DNA of 64,000 nucleotides from Silurus meridionalis (GCF_014805685.1 NC_060891.1:3077001-3141000), one strand, 5' to 3'; counted from the stretch's first letter, positions 11,622-40,685 are shown. Translations and numbers: made by a program. The notes: a model not told the origin generated them from the sequence alone.

Positions 11622-12570
11622 ATTTCCCGAGTGATATGTCATTTTTCTTTTCTTTTCTTTTTTTTTAACACGTGTCCTAACGTTAAAACTAAGGAACGGC
11701 CGGTGGAGGGGCGTCTGATCCTCGCGACTATCGTCCGACTTGAACCGAAAATTTTAATCGTTCCTGGTATCAAAAAGAGGTTGCTGAAAGCCAGAAACCC
11801 GAGACAGTAATAAACATTTGATATTGTTCTCTGTGTATATAACGGTGTATAATAGCAATATTGACGCTAATATTTGATAGAATCCTTCCGTCTATCAGTT
11901 ATTAAATCGTGCAGGAAAAAGATCATGCTCGTGGATAACGGCGGCTAAAAGGGAACGGCTACCGATTAGCGCTGCGCGCGATACTCCGTCCGTTCGGTTT
12001 TGACGTCTTTAAAAAAAAAAATTACAGTCAGTGGGAATGTTGAAGGAGGATATTTTTTTTTTGCTCTTAAACGCTACGCTCTACGAATTTTGTGCCAATC
12101 CGCTGAAACGATCGTGAGCAAAACGGGTTGAAGTAGGTGCAATGACACGCTCTTTCTCTCTTTCTCTCTTGTGCACAGAATGAGGAGTTTAGCGTTTTCC
12201 ATTTTTTCCTTCTCTTATTTAAATGTATAGTTTTTCTTTGAACTATATACAATCCAACACTAATCTAGAGTATACTGATTCACGCACTACCATCAAAGCA
12301 GAGTTTATTTGAAAGAAATTATACCAAAAAAAAAAAAAAAACGAAAAAAAAAAAAAAAAAAAAAAGGACAGGACAGGACAAAGAGCAGACACCTGACCTT
12401 TAACACTTGCAGAATAAAGCGGAGGAAATAAAAGGTAAGGATTGTGTTTGCGCAAAAAACAAAAATGGAACCCATAAATTCGGTGTGTAGCCTCTGTGTG
12501 TGGGTGGTAGATTCTCTCGGCGGAGGACACGGAAGGCTGGCAAAGACTCTCTGGTGTGTCGCAGAGGGCC

Positions 12571-12571
<1 letters not shown>

Positions 12572-12615
<44 letters not shown>
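12572..12615 (-). repeat. dicer1: CA repeat directly after the dicer1 stop codon
   Basis: Plus-strand GT run of about 22 copies. In the mRNA it is a CA tract that begins 3 nt after the TGA stop at 12619-12621. CA-rich RNA is a known ligand for hnRNP L. Confidence 0.9.
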
Positions 12616-12617
<2 letters not shown>

Positions 12618-12618
12618 C

Positions 12619-30364
<17,746 letters not shown>

Positions 30365-30423
30365 GCTGAGACTCCGATCGTCCAGTGTTTATCTCATTTT
30401 TCGTCCAGCTCTTCGAAAGCTCA
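30365..30423 (-). other. dicer1: dicer1 5'UTR part of the start-codon exon
   Basis: Upstream of the ATG on the minus strand the sequence reads atcttttgcag|TGAGC, a good 3' splice site with the exon starting at 30423. The start codon would then be 59 nt into the second exon of the mRNA. Inferred from splice-site shape only. Confidence 0.5.
30389..30397 (-). promoter_or_regulatory. dicer1: Minimal upstream ORF (ATG AGA TAA) in dicer1 5'UTR
   Basis: The nine bases ATGAGATAA sit 24 nt upstream of the dicer1 start codon within the inferred 5'UTR, with A at -3. It encodes Met-Arg only. Such minimal uORFs can damp translation of the main frame. Confidence 0.45.
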
Positions 30424-30569
30424 CTGCAAAAGATTGCACATCGATTTCTCTACATTCTCTTCAAAAGTTTGTCTTTTGAAGAGGTTTGGGGTTTTTTTTT
30501 TTTTTTTAATACTTATATCTTATACTTATAAATGTATTTACGTATAAATTAACCCACTGGAATAATTTA

Positions 30570-30800
30570 ACCTTTATTCGTCCCACAGTGGGGAAATTTC
30601 TAGTTTTTTTTCGCATATCCCAACTCATCTGGAAGCTGGGGTCAGAGCGCAGGGTCAGCCATGGTGCAGGCGCCCTGGAGCTGATAGGGTTAAGTGCCTT
30701 GCTCAAGGGCTCAACAGTGGTAGCTTGGCTGTGCTGGGGTTCGAACCGCTGACCTTGTGATCAGTAACCCAGAGCCTTAACCACTGGACTACCACTGCCC
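30570..30800. repeat. Dispersed teleost repeat in dicer1 5' intron
   Basis: The block containing 'ttgctcaagggctcaacagt' and 'cagtaacccagagccttaac' followed by 'cactggactaccactgcccc' recurs in part at 55.37-55.48 kb. It is of a kind found in many fish genomes. I cannot assign the class. Confidence 0.5.
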
Positions 30801-31804
30801 CCAATGACCATGATTATAAATACGAGGTAAAATACAGGCCAAATTCCATTAATCATTCATCGCAATGGGTAAAAAAAAAAAACCCAAAAAGAATATAGCT
30901 GTGATGTACCACAAAAGGTTCACAAATTGAGAAAGTCTGGAGTTCATGTATAAAGGAACGATCTCCGATCCCTTGCCATTTAATCTTTAATCCTATCAAG
31001 AGCCAAAAAAGAGACGAATCAAGGCTGTTATACTGGAAAATAGAGGCACATAGTAATGGCTAATACGGTGACAAATGTTAATTAAAGGCACTGTAAATTT
31101 AAACACTTTCTCACTTACAAGAATTTCCTATTACAAGAATGACAGTCACTGATTCTCAGTGTTTAGCTCTATTGCACTAAAAGGACAAAAAGTCATTCAG
31201 ATTGTCTAATATGGCCGGCGTAAAGTCACAAATTATGGCAAAGTCATGTCAAACACCTCTACTGGACTATATACTATATATAACATAGTACTACTGCTTG
31301 TCTACTATATTTGTGTGTGTGGGTGTGTGTGTGTGGGGGCAATAAACAAACAGGACAATTCTTTAATAAAGCCTTCTTGAGGCCTGTGTGTGTGTTGCGA
31401 GTGGACATACAGGGTGTGTGTTTGGCACGAAGCTGTGGATCCAGGCAGCACTTATTCTGGGCTTCATCGTCACCATCAGCGCTCCTCACTCATCTCGGCA
31501 ACACCCGCAGAATCTACAGCGCAAAACATCGGGTGCATCAAAATCATGGAAAACTTGTTTATTATTATTATGGAACAGTAACGTGTTAAAGAAATTTTAA
31601 CAGTTTACATTTTTTAAACAATTTTAAATAAAATACCTGTTCGGTTAAATATATAAAATTATACTTTATAATATTTTATAAACAGAAAATAGAATCAATC
31701 AAATTAAAGCAATTTTTATTACATTAATTAAATTGGTACAATTGAAATGTATTACATTGAAAATTAATGAATGGAAAAAGTAATAAAGTTTACATTTGTT
31801 AGAC

Positions 31805-31935
31805 CCCATTTGATTAATACAGATGTGTATGTCTAATTTGAAAGAGGCAGATGCTGAGGACCGAGTAGTGTGGAGAAGGATGATCCGCTATCGTGACCCC
31901 TAAGGGGAGCAGCCAAAAGAAGAAGTGAATGCAAA
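31805..31935 (+). mobile_element. LINE 3'-end-like fragment
   Basis: Text 'aggatgatccgctatcgtga' followed by 'cccctaaggggagcagccaa' and 'aagaagaag' resembles a common 3' tail of fish non-LTR retrotransposons. The insert is short and has no intact coding frame. Confidence 0.45.
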
Positions 31936-32689
31936 GTGAAATTCCTTCTTTTAAGATAAATTCTTGAAGCTGGACATAAAAACGCTGAAGGATCCATAGC
32001 GCTAGCATTAGCCGCTAGCCACTTCCTGGTTAGCTAACACTAGTGCAATGGATTCTTTAACGTTTTCATGCACGTGCAAAACAAATCGTATTTCCAGTAC
32101 GGCGCGAGTAGCCACAGTATTGAATGCAAAATGCTTTAATAATCTAAAAAAATAAAAAACACACACATTTACGTCACACGGCTCAGTCACAGCTTGAGCT
32201 GATTTTTTTCCAATTTTCTGGGGATAAAAAAAATCAAATCAAATCAAACAGAATATTATTATGAACATGTCTGTTGCAGGGAAAAGCAAGGAATCTGCAT
32301 CAGGCCTGTCAACAAGTTTTCAGCGCTCCAGTGTCGAAAGCGAGGGGCATTCACTCGGAGCGCAGCTGTAAAACATCTGGTCAGGGCCCTTCGACTCGCC
32401 TCGCAACACATTCCCTCCCGGGTTAAATCCTGCTCTCGCTCTGGGTGTTGGACTGCCATCAGTTCGGCTTATACGCATCTGCTAGTTATGTTTTTTTTGC
32501 TGACTTTTCCGGGCGAGGCCATGACAGGCAGCTCCTAATAACTGTGTAAATTAATATTTTAGTCCTATTAGGGAACAGTGCTGATATTACGAGGAAACGT
32601 GCTCGAGTTCAGAAGTTTATAAATCAGACTGACTGAATAAATAAATAAATCTGAATGAGAGAAAATTAGAGGACAAATAGGGAGACATC

Positions 32690-32729
32690 AGAAATACAAA
32701 TCAAGCAGAAATATAGAGGGGGTAGAGAT

Positions 32730-32791
<62 letters not shown>

Positions 32792-33330
32792 TAACAGGAG
32801 CGAGGAAGAGAGAGGAGAAAGAATGAAGGATAGAGAGCAGAGAGGAAGAGGGAGGGAGGGAGGACAAAACAGATATCAAAAAGAGAAAGGAGAGAGGAGG
32901 AAGTAGGGATAGAGAATAGACACGGAAAAGAGAGAAATCAAAAATCTAAGAAAGGGGAAAAAAGGAGTGAGAGAAAAGAGAAGAGGAGAGATAGAAAAGA
33001 TGAGCAGCAGAAAGAGGGGAGAAAAGGATAGAGAGAAGAGCAGTAGAGAAAGGAGGACACAAACATCAAAAAGGGACAGAGACAAAACAGAGACAAAAAC
33101 AAATCAAAATACTTTAGAAAGAGCCAGAGAGAGAACGAAGAGAGGGAAAAAGAGGGCAGACAGACAAATAAAGATACAAAAAAAAAAAAGAGTAAATAGA
33201 AACAGAATATGATGGGGGAGGGAAAGAAAGAGAAAGAGTAGAAGAAAAGGAAGAGTGCATAGAAAGAGGAGTAGAGAGTGAGATGAGATGAGAGACAGAC
33301 CGATCGAGTAACATCAGAAAGAGAGAGTGA
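32690..33330. repeat. Long polypurine tract with (GA)n core
   Basis: About 640 bp of almost pure A+G on the plus strand, with a perfect GA run at about 32733-32787. On the transcribed (minus) strand of the dicer1 5' intron it reads as pyrimidine. Mirror-type purine runs like this can adopt triplex structures. Confidence 0.9.
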
Positions 33331-34679
33331 CGAGCGCAGAGAAGCGATTTGATCCGTCTTTCATGATCATGCGACTTTCAAAAGAAAGAAAGAAGAAATG
33401 GAGCTCGGTGCCGACTGAGTCCTGGATTCCAGATGAGCAGCTTATTTGTGCAAAAAATTGCAATTTCGGATTTTTTATTTGTGTGGTTGGAGGGGGGGGG
33501 ACAAACCCTGGATCGTTTCAGATTAGACGCGGGTTCTGTAAGCAATTCCCGAGTCAAACGCTTTAAATATATATACGGCTTCTTCACCTCGAGCACACGA
33601 GCCAAAAGAGATGTTGACGGATTACTGGAAAAATAAAGCCGGGTGGCTTTGGTGTGGTTTGAAGCGACATGAAGAGGCTTCAAAAAGGCCGTGAATTTTC
33701 TGTCCTCGTTCTCTAGTAAAGGTTGTGTACGGTTCAGACACCCTACAATCACAGGCACCACGGCTTGACGCCTAAAAGAGGGGCCAAGAATTTACTTGCC
33801 ACTTGGAAAAAGAGAGGGAAAAAAAAAAACAAAAGCAGTCTATCATTCACAAAGTCAAAGGGCCTCCTTCTTCACAACACGCGTGTCACATGCCTTCATC
33901 AATAATTCATCCCTGCTTACATTACTGTCGCTTTAATTTGAAGGCAGCGACACATCAATTCTGGAGGAAATAACATTTGTTGAGCACATGTGGTGCACAG
34001 ACGTGGGCCCACGGTTATATATATACACGCTGCTTTAATCTGAAAAAACTGAAGAGAAGTCTGGATGATTGGGCGTTTGGACCTCATCACTAAAATAATC
34101 ATCACCTCTCCACATGCTGTTTGGGTTTCTGTCGATCGGTAGGGTTTTGTTTAGTATACACAACGGCGGGTCACGGCACCGATCGCTCTTGGGCCCTTTC
34201 CTGTTCTTTTCCGCGATTCTCATGTCGTCACTGCCTCCTTTGCTCGTATTTACCAAGGGCGCCGATATTAGTGGAGGAAACTGTATTTGTCCTGTACTAC
34301 GTTCATCTTGTCTATGAGACAAGTAAATCAATTCTATGCATTTTTCTTTGTTTGTTGCGTCACATAACTATTGCAACATAGCGTTTTTTTTGCGTAGCGT
34401 TTTTTTTTTTTTTTTTTAAGCGTGTGCTATTTTAATTATTTAAAACAAACACACAAAATTCTGGGAAATATATCACTAATTCTAACCACTAAAATCATTC
34501 TAAAATATTTACACTTTAAAAATACATTTCAATTAAAAAAAGACTTTATCTGCACACAGTGCCAGAGAGAAAGTAATACACTTTTTTTTTTTTTTTTTTT
34601 TTACAGAAAGAAACGACTTGGCATGCATGAATTTGTTCGAAGGAGAAATCCCACTTGCACTATACATTTATTAAAATAA

Positions 34680-35730
34680 CCTTTAGTTGCAGCCCTAATT
34701 TTATACATATATGAGCTGCTGCTATCGATTATTTTAGGATTTAAGTATTCCTTTTTTTTAACCGAATATTCCTATGATTATTAGAGTAATTGGATAAGAA
34801 GCACTTTTTCTTTATTAAAGATCGATACTATAAACACACAAGGGAAAAATAAGACGGATCTCCTAAAATTAACAAGCAACTGTTTCCTTTTTTAGAAAAA
34901 TATAAACATACTTTTTGCTGAAATTGCGTACAAGAATATCTGTGAAAACTAAACCCATTTAGTGCATTTAATTGCAATATTACATCAAAATGTAAATACA
35001 AACATACATAAAAATACATATCAGATAAAAATATATTTTTTAAATTAAAAACGCACTGTATGGTGTTTATTTTGTTTAAATTTGAAATGATCCCAAACTT
35101 TGGAAACTTTCTCTCTTTCTTTCGCCTGAATCCTATGCTTGTTTCCGCAATTCTGACTTTATTTCTTGTAAACATCCGACATTGCTGGTGCATCCACCAG
35201 TAACCGTGTTGTGGGCCTGAAGTTTGAAGCTGTTGGTGTATGAACGAGGCTCCTCTGGTCTTGTTCCGTCTTCCTGGAATTGATTGTTTGACAGAATTCT
35301 CTCCAGGGTTCAGAGGATTAGCTTGATACCAGGTGAATCTATTGATTGAAGCCCATTTCATTTTCAATGTGTAAAACTTTTAGGCACTAAAGGAGGAAGT
35401 GACGCTGCCCAATTGGCTAAAACTAAACAAAAAAAAAAAAAAAAAACTCTGAATAAGGCAAACTTTATTTAATGTGGTGGAAACAGGCTTCCATATGAAT
35501 CTTCTGCTCGCCCCTCACTGTTCCTCTCCGTTCCCCCAGATTTCTTAATGCAGCATCTTCTTTGTTAACTGTCCAGAGCGCTTCAGAGTTTAGCTGGTGG
35601 CGACAGTAATAACGGTCCATGGGAAACACAATGCTCTGTGTGTAGTTAAATGGACTAAACGAAGCCTCGAGGCAAAATAATTATGTAACCGAATTACTCG
35701 AGGAGTTGTTACAGCCCTGATATGCGTGCG
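34680..35730. repeat. Probable dispersed repeat, class unknown
   Basis: Both ends carry similar text in the same direction ('gttgcagccctaattttata' at about 34690 and 'gttgttacagccctga' at about 35705), and 'attactcgaggagttgttac' resembles a widespread fish repeat. The 179-residue open frame at 34828-35367 on the minus strand has no recognisable domain, so I do not call it a gene. Confidence 0.35.
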
Positions 35731-36009
35731 CGTGTGTGTGTGTGTGTCTACACACAAAAAAATACAATAATTTATATATACGTTAATACTGAAAACATCC
35801 AAACTATGAAAGAATGCGTATGGAATTATGCACCAAACAGCAAGAAAAAAAAAAATCTCCAAAGAAGCCACTGTATGCTTTTCTGACAGCTTTAAAGGTG
35901 TTGAGTGCTTGTCGGCTGATTTTTCTTTAATCTCCAGTCCACACAATTCCAAACTATATCACCTGGATGTAGATCAGGTAGACGCAGCACTTAATCACTG
36001 TCCTTCTTG

Positions 36010-36970
36010 AACAAATCATTTTTACATTCTTACATAACCCAGATGTGTGTTTAGGGTCGTTGTCCTGAAGTGCAAACCAGATGGGATGTCAGGTCGATGC
36101 AAAATGCTGTGGTAGCCATGCTGGTTAAGGGTGCCATGAATTATCACCAACAATGTCACCAGCAAAGCGTCCCACACCATCACACCTCCTCCTCCACACT
36201 TTCCATCCGTATATACGCATGGCGGTTAGAACCAAAATCTCATCAGACCAAAGGACCACTTGTACATCTATTCATGGTGTTTCCTGGCCAACACAAGTCT
36301 CTTTCTGCTTGATTTTTCTTCGCCACAATTCGACTATGAAGGTCTGATGCAGTCTCCTCTGAGCAGTGGATGTTGAAATATGTCTGCGACTTTAATTCCG
36401 AAAAAAGCATTTATGTAAATTGGCGGTTTCTGAGGCTGGTAATTCTAATAAACATATCCTCTGCAGCAGATGTTGCTTGGTCTTCCTTTCCCAAAATAAT
36501 CCTCATGAGAGCCTGTTTCATCATAGTGTTTTGGGTTCGAGAGATTTTCCAGACTGACTGACCTTTATTTCATAAAGTAATAATGAACTGTTTCTCTTTA
36601 CTTAATTGCGCGTTTCTTGCCATAATATGGATTTGTACAGTAGTTGCAGTAGCACTGAAGACTTGATTCTGTACTCATCCTTTTCTTTGCATGAGACCAA
36701 CTGATGGTTTACGAAGGCAAGAAACATACCACATGAACTGAAAACCGTTCCAGGTGACTACCTCGTGAATCTGATGAGAGAATGTCATGAGGTTGCCATA
36801 CTGGTGTACGCTGGCTACTTTGGACGATCTAAAATATAAAACATTCTGGGATGTTTAACACATTTTTGTTTACTATATAATTCCAAACGTGTTCTTTTGT
36901 AGTTCTCAGTATTAATGTACAATGCAGAAAAATAATACAAATTTAAAATTAAGAAAGAAAACGACTGAAA
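36010..36970 (-). mobile_element. Tc1-like transposon remnant in dicer1 5' intron
   Basis: The plus strand shows the reverse complement of a Tc1-type transposase: 'aatgctgtggtagccatgct', 'caccatcacacctcctcctc', 'ctcatcagaccaaaggacca' and 'gcagtctcctctgagcagtg', in that order, ending with 'aggtgactacctcgtgaatc' and 'ggctactttggacgatctaa'. It is a different family from the 3.1/57.6 kb copies. Indels destroy the frame. Confidence 0.8.
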
Positions 36971-37001
36971 GAGAAGGCGTGTTACAAACTTACATATACT
37001 C

Positions 37002-37034
<33 letters not shown>

Positions 37035-37492
37035 ATAAAGTGTGTACACTTGACACTGGAGACTCCTTCCGATTTACGTCTACTTAAATCAAAGCATTTT
37101 CACCTCCCTGCATCCTAATTTAACCGCTATTCTTATATACATTTCCTACTTTCCAAAAATCAATCTGGCATCTTAAAGTGAAGTGTGGATGAAATATAAA
37201 ATCACACACTTCAGAAACAGTGTCGATCTGAAAAGCTGCAACCTGAACTGCCCCAAGTTTAGGCCTCGATTCGACCTCGGCTCTGGCGTAGTCCCAAATA
37301 GCGCTGGATTATTCACCTAGTGTGCTACATACGGGGCACGAGGCACAGCGTTACACCCTAGAGAGTGCACTAAGGCAGGGATCCGAGCAGTTATTAGTAC
37401 ACAAGCCGAGAAAACAGAAACGTGTGCGTTGTTCAGGAAGAGTTCATCACTAAAATATATCTGTAGAACAATATAACCACTCACTCTGATAA

Positions 37493-37493
<1 letters not shown>

Positions 37494-37566
<73 letters not shown>

Positions 37567-37584
37567 CATATACACACACACACC
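37494..37584. repeat. (TA)n(CA)n compound microsatellite
   Basis: A TA run of about 21 copies passes into CA and back into TA/CA. Confidence 0.95.
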
Positions 37585-37744
37585 GTAGTGGTCATAAAGA
37601 GGCTAAACCAAAAACGAAAACATTAGCAAATTATTATAATTCTTTTTTATTATAATTATGCTATATTGAAAAATAGGGCAATTTTGTATATACGTCTATT
37701 TCTGCGCATTTTATTTAAATAAATGCGATGGGGAAATTAACGGA

Positions 37745-37805
37745 GGTGGCTAGGCAATGCTAGGCTAGGCTATGCTAGGCTATGATGGGCTATGCTAGGC
37801 TAGCT
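37745..37805. repeat. Short GCTAGGCTAT tandem
   Basis: Five or six imperfect copies of a GCTAGGCTAT-like 10-mer, close to the candidate dicer1 promoter. Confidence 0.7.
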
Positions 37806-37932
37806 TAAATGTCACCGCGCGAGCGTGTGAACTAGCAGGGGACCGATATAATTTTCTACTTTTTATGTTTTATCATTAAACTCCTGCAAGAAATGGGTCG
37901 TATTGGCGATGTGTGAGTGCAGGAAGTCTTAC

Positions 37933-38095
37933 CGGTGGTGTGTATTGTGTGGCTTTAGCGCTGTACACTGAATCACTTCACTCCTGCTCTTTACTCCATT
38001 CCCTCCTCTTACTGCTGATACGGGGACGAGCGCGCATGATTACGCGAGCGTGCACAAGCGAGCGGGAGCGCGCACGCAATGCAAACAGGAAATGT
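37933..38095 (-). promoter_or_regulatory. dicer1: Candidate dicer1 promoter and non-coding first exon
   Basis: 38020-38095 is a local CpG cluster (about a dozen CpGs in 65 bp) in CpG-poor surroundings. About 90 bp downstream on the minus strand lies a strong 5' splice site, CACCG|GTAAGACT, ending a possible exon at 37933. It could splice to the acceptor at 30424. No TATA box is evident. This is inference; another first exon is possible. Confidence 0.4.
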
Positions 38096-38099
38096 GAAC

Positions 38100-38223
38100 G
38101 AATGCGTGTACGTACAAGCATACATTATACACACACATACACACACATGCATACATACATACATACATAGAATATATACACACACACACACACACACACA
38201 CTCACATGCATACATACACACAC

Positions 38224-38278
<55 letters not shown>
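38100..38278. repeat. Compound CA / CATA / TA microsatellite
   Basis: CA runs, TACA units and a (TA)n run at about 38228-38277, just upstream of the candidate dicer1 promoter. Confidence 0.95.
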
Positions 38279-38283
<5 letters not shown>

Positions 38284-38284
<1 letters not shown>

Positions 38285-38582
38285 CTATATTGGCAAAATG
38301 ATCAGGTCATCTGGTCTGGTATGTGATTTTTGATCATTCAATTCCACATTTAGTCCCAATTTGCTCTTAAAATTCCCCCCACTCTTCTGTGAAGAAGTTC
38401 TACTAGATTTTGGAGTGTGCTTACAGATATTTGTGTTAAACAGCCACAAGGTTATTATGAAAGGCAGGTACCAATGTAGTTGAGGAGACATGGGGTGCAG
38501 TCAGCGTTCACATTCATCCCAAAGGTGTTCAGTAGGGATGAGATCAGAACTCTATAGCAGAACACTCAAGATCTTCCTCTTT
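38284..38582 (-). mobile_element. Tc1-like element, first part (interrupted)
   Basis: Same family and orientation as 53.2-53.7 kb, from 'ttccacatttagtcccaatt' to 'acactcaagatcttcc'. The sequence then breaks and resumes at 38971. Confidence 0.75.
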
Positions 38583-38970
38583 AAAGCATGTTTACATGCT
38601 GTCTTTGCACCTCCTTGCTGCTGTCTTTTTTGCACTACATTGCTCTGTTCTGTTTATACTTTCTCCTGGGTATAGTTTTTACATTCACCTCACACAGTAC
38701 TGTATATGTAAGTATACAGTAGGTTTACTAGTCGGCGCTATACTTGGTTTTTGTCTTTTGTCTTGTCTTGTGTTGTCTGTCTGCACTCTGTCTGTCTGTA
38801 CTGTTCTTTTGTTTGCACTGTTTGCACCAGGCTGCACTCGATGCACTTTATGTTGTTTTGTTGTTTAGTGTAGCACCAGGGTTCCGGAGGAACGTTGTTT
38901 CGTTTTTACTGTGTACTGTGTACCACTGTGTATAGTAAAAATGACAATAAAAGCCACTTGACTTGACTTG
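38583..38970 (+). mobile_element. LINE-like 3' end inserted into the Tc1 element
   Basis: A block of text foreign to the Tc1 family ends '...atgacaataaaagccacttg' and a short ACTTG tandem tail, a common 3' end of fish non-LTR retrotransposons. Tc1 sequence continues on both sides. Confidence 0.6.
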
Positions 38971-39178
38971 ATGTAAACCAGATCTTCAAGGAGGTTACTT
39001 TGTGCACAGGGGTATTGTCATGCTGGAACAGGTTTTGGGTTTCCAAGTTCAAGTGAATGCAAAATTTTATTATAGTGCATCTAAAGACATCCAGTACAAT
39101 TGAGTGTTTCTGGCTTTGTGGTAACAGTTAGAAAAAGAACCACATATAGCAAAAAAAGTGCAGGTGACCCAATAATTT
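38971..39178 (-). mobile_element. Tc1-like element, second part
   Basis: Resumes with 'tgtaaaccagatcttcaagg' and runs to the terminal 'gtgcaggtgacccaataatt'. Continuation of the element interrupted at 38582. Confidence 0.75.
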
Positions 39179-39238
39179 TGGAAATAATAGTGTTGGGTCA
39201 CCTGCGCTTTTCTGCTATATGTGGTTCTTTTCTAACAC
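39122..39238. repeat. Large inverted repeat of a Tc1 terminus
   Basis: 'gttagaaaaagaaccacata' at 39126 onward is matched by its reverse complement ending near 39235. The arms are about 45 bp with a loop of roughly 20 bp, and a few mismatches. It looks like two Tc1 ends facing each other (a fold-back). Confidence 0.8.
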
Positions 39239-39250
39239 ACAGAAACAACA

Positions 39251-39330
<80 letters not shown>
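39251..39330. repeat. (GATA)n microsatellite
   Basis: About 20 perfect TAGA/GATA copies adjoining the fold-back. Confidence 0.97.
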
Positions 39331-39977
39331 ATAAAGGGGCCATGTTTAGGATATGATTTAAGTTTGTAGATAAATTATTGCCTTTCTGTGGAATAAAGAA
39401 TTCATTTTGATGTTTCTTATTCGGATACATGCAACAACAAAAAAGTTCATAAAAGATGTGTTTAGGACAGACAGATAGAGAGGCAGCTCACTGTCCTTCA
39501 GCTCACTGTCCTTCAGAGTAAAACTCTGAAACTATATATATTTTTAAATGTCTGTAAGAAAAGGTAGTCATCGTGCACTTTACTTGTTGGCCACTTGGTG
39601 GCAGTATATACAAACAAAATATCATCCTTTTACACGGTTTCTTAACTTAGATTACTTTAACAGTGAAAAATGCTCAACCTTCAAATATATACAATAATAT
39701 TTAAATAATATGTTGAGCCGTAAAAAACCCTTTCCTTTACGTAAATCTTTTATTTTATTTCCACCACTGCTTCTTTACATCACGTGTAGGAGTCTCTAGA
39801 TATTGTATAAAAGGGTTTTTGCACATCTATTTTTATTTACAGCATATTTACAATAGCGAACTCATGACCTTTACAATAATATGACTGTTATGAGGTTATG
39901 AGTTTAAATCCCAGTGCTGGTTAAAAGTATTTAACCCCCTTAACTCTTCAGATTTGTGCTTGTCCCCTTTCTCACAT
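39331..39977. other. Intergenic stretch with no recognised feature
   Basis: AT-rich DNA between the GATA and ATCC repeats. No exon, RNA gene or clear transposon was seen. Confidence 0.5.
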
Positions 39978-40232
39978 CTCCCTCCATTCATCCATCCATC
40001 CATCCATCCATCCATCCATCCATCCATCCATCCATCCCTCCAACATCCACCCATTCATCCAAACATCCATCTATCCAACCATCAATATATCCATCCAAAC
40101 ATCCACCTATTTATTCAAACACCCAAAAATCCATCGATCAATTCACCACAATTCATCCATCCAACTATCCGCCCACAATTTATCCACCCACCAACCAATC
40201 CATCCATCCATCCATCCATCCATCCATCCATG
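39978..40232. repeat. (ATCC)n degenerate microsatellite
   Basis: CATC/ATCC tetramers, perfect at both ends (about 39990-40038 and 40198-40231) with a degenerate middle. Confidence 0.95.
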
Positions 40233-40439
40233 GAAATCTTGGTGTAATGTAGGAATGTATACAACACATCCACTGTCATGTTTTTTTGGGAGGGTGGAGA
40301 AAATCTAAGAACTTGGCAACCCAAAAGGAAACCTACATGGACACAGAGAGAACTTGCAAAACTTGAACCAGAACAGAAACCCTGTAGGTGTTAGGCTTCA
40401 AGAAGAAAAACCCCAGAGCTGATTTTAGAGGCATGTTAT

Positions 40440-40445
40440 TTTATT
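40440..40445 (-). promoter_or_regulatory. clmn: Candidate clmn polyadenylation signal
   Basis: AATAAA on the minus strand. Alternatives nearer the stop codon are at 41419-41424 and 41431-41436. Which one is used cannot be decided from sequence alone. Confidence 0.4.
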
Positions 40446-40636
40446 CGCACATTACAAAAGTGATGTAGGGATTTACGAGACGATTTAACGAAACAGAAAA
40501 CTTTATCCGCAACCACAGAGTCCTCACGCGGAGGCTGTGGAAGAGGACCTTCTTGCAACTGGTTGACATGAAGACAGATTAGAAGACGAACAGTATTTCA
40601 ACACGATGTGCCCTTTTACTGTAACCCACCCACTCA

Positions 40637-40638
40637 CA

Positions 40639-40685
<47 letters not shown>
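40637..40685. repeat. (CA)n microsatellite
   Basis: About 24 CA copies. Confidence 0.95.

Larger units (their letters stand above)
8300..12618 (-). other. dicer1: dicer1 3' untranslated region
   Basis: The stretch follows the dicer1 stop codon on the minus strand up to the AATAAA at 8320-8325. It lacks coding exons and recognisable transposons. It carries several oligo-U tracts in the mRNA sense (opposite the A runs near 11286, 11316, 11373 and 12330), a CA/GT run at 10514-10550, and microRNA seed matches listed separately. The boundary is inferred from the signal; no transcript evidence is available here. Confidence 0.6.

Noticed and set aside
34828..35367. 179-residue minus-strand open frame
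   Set aside because: No recognisable domain, within likely repeat DNA. Kept only as part of a low-confidence repeat.
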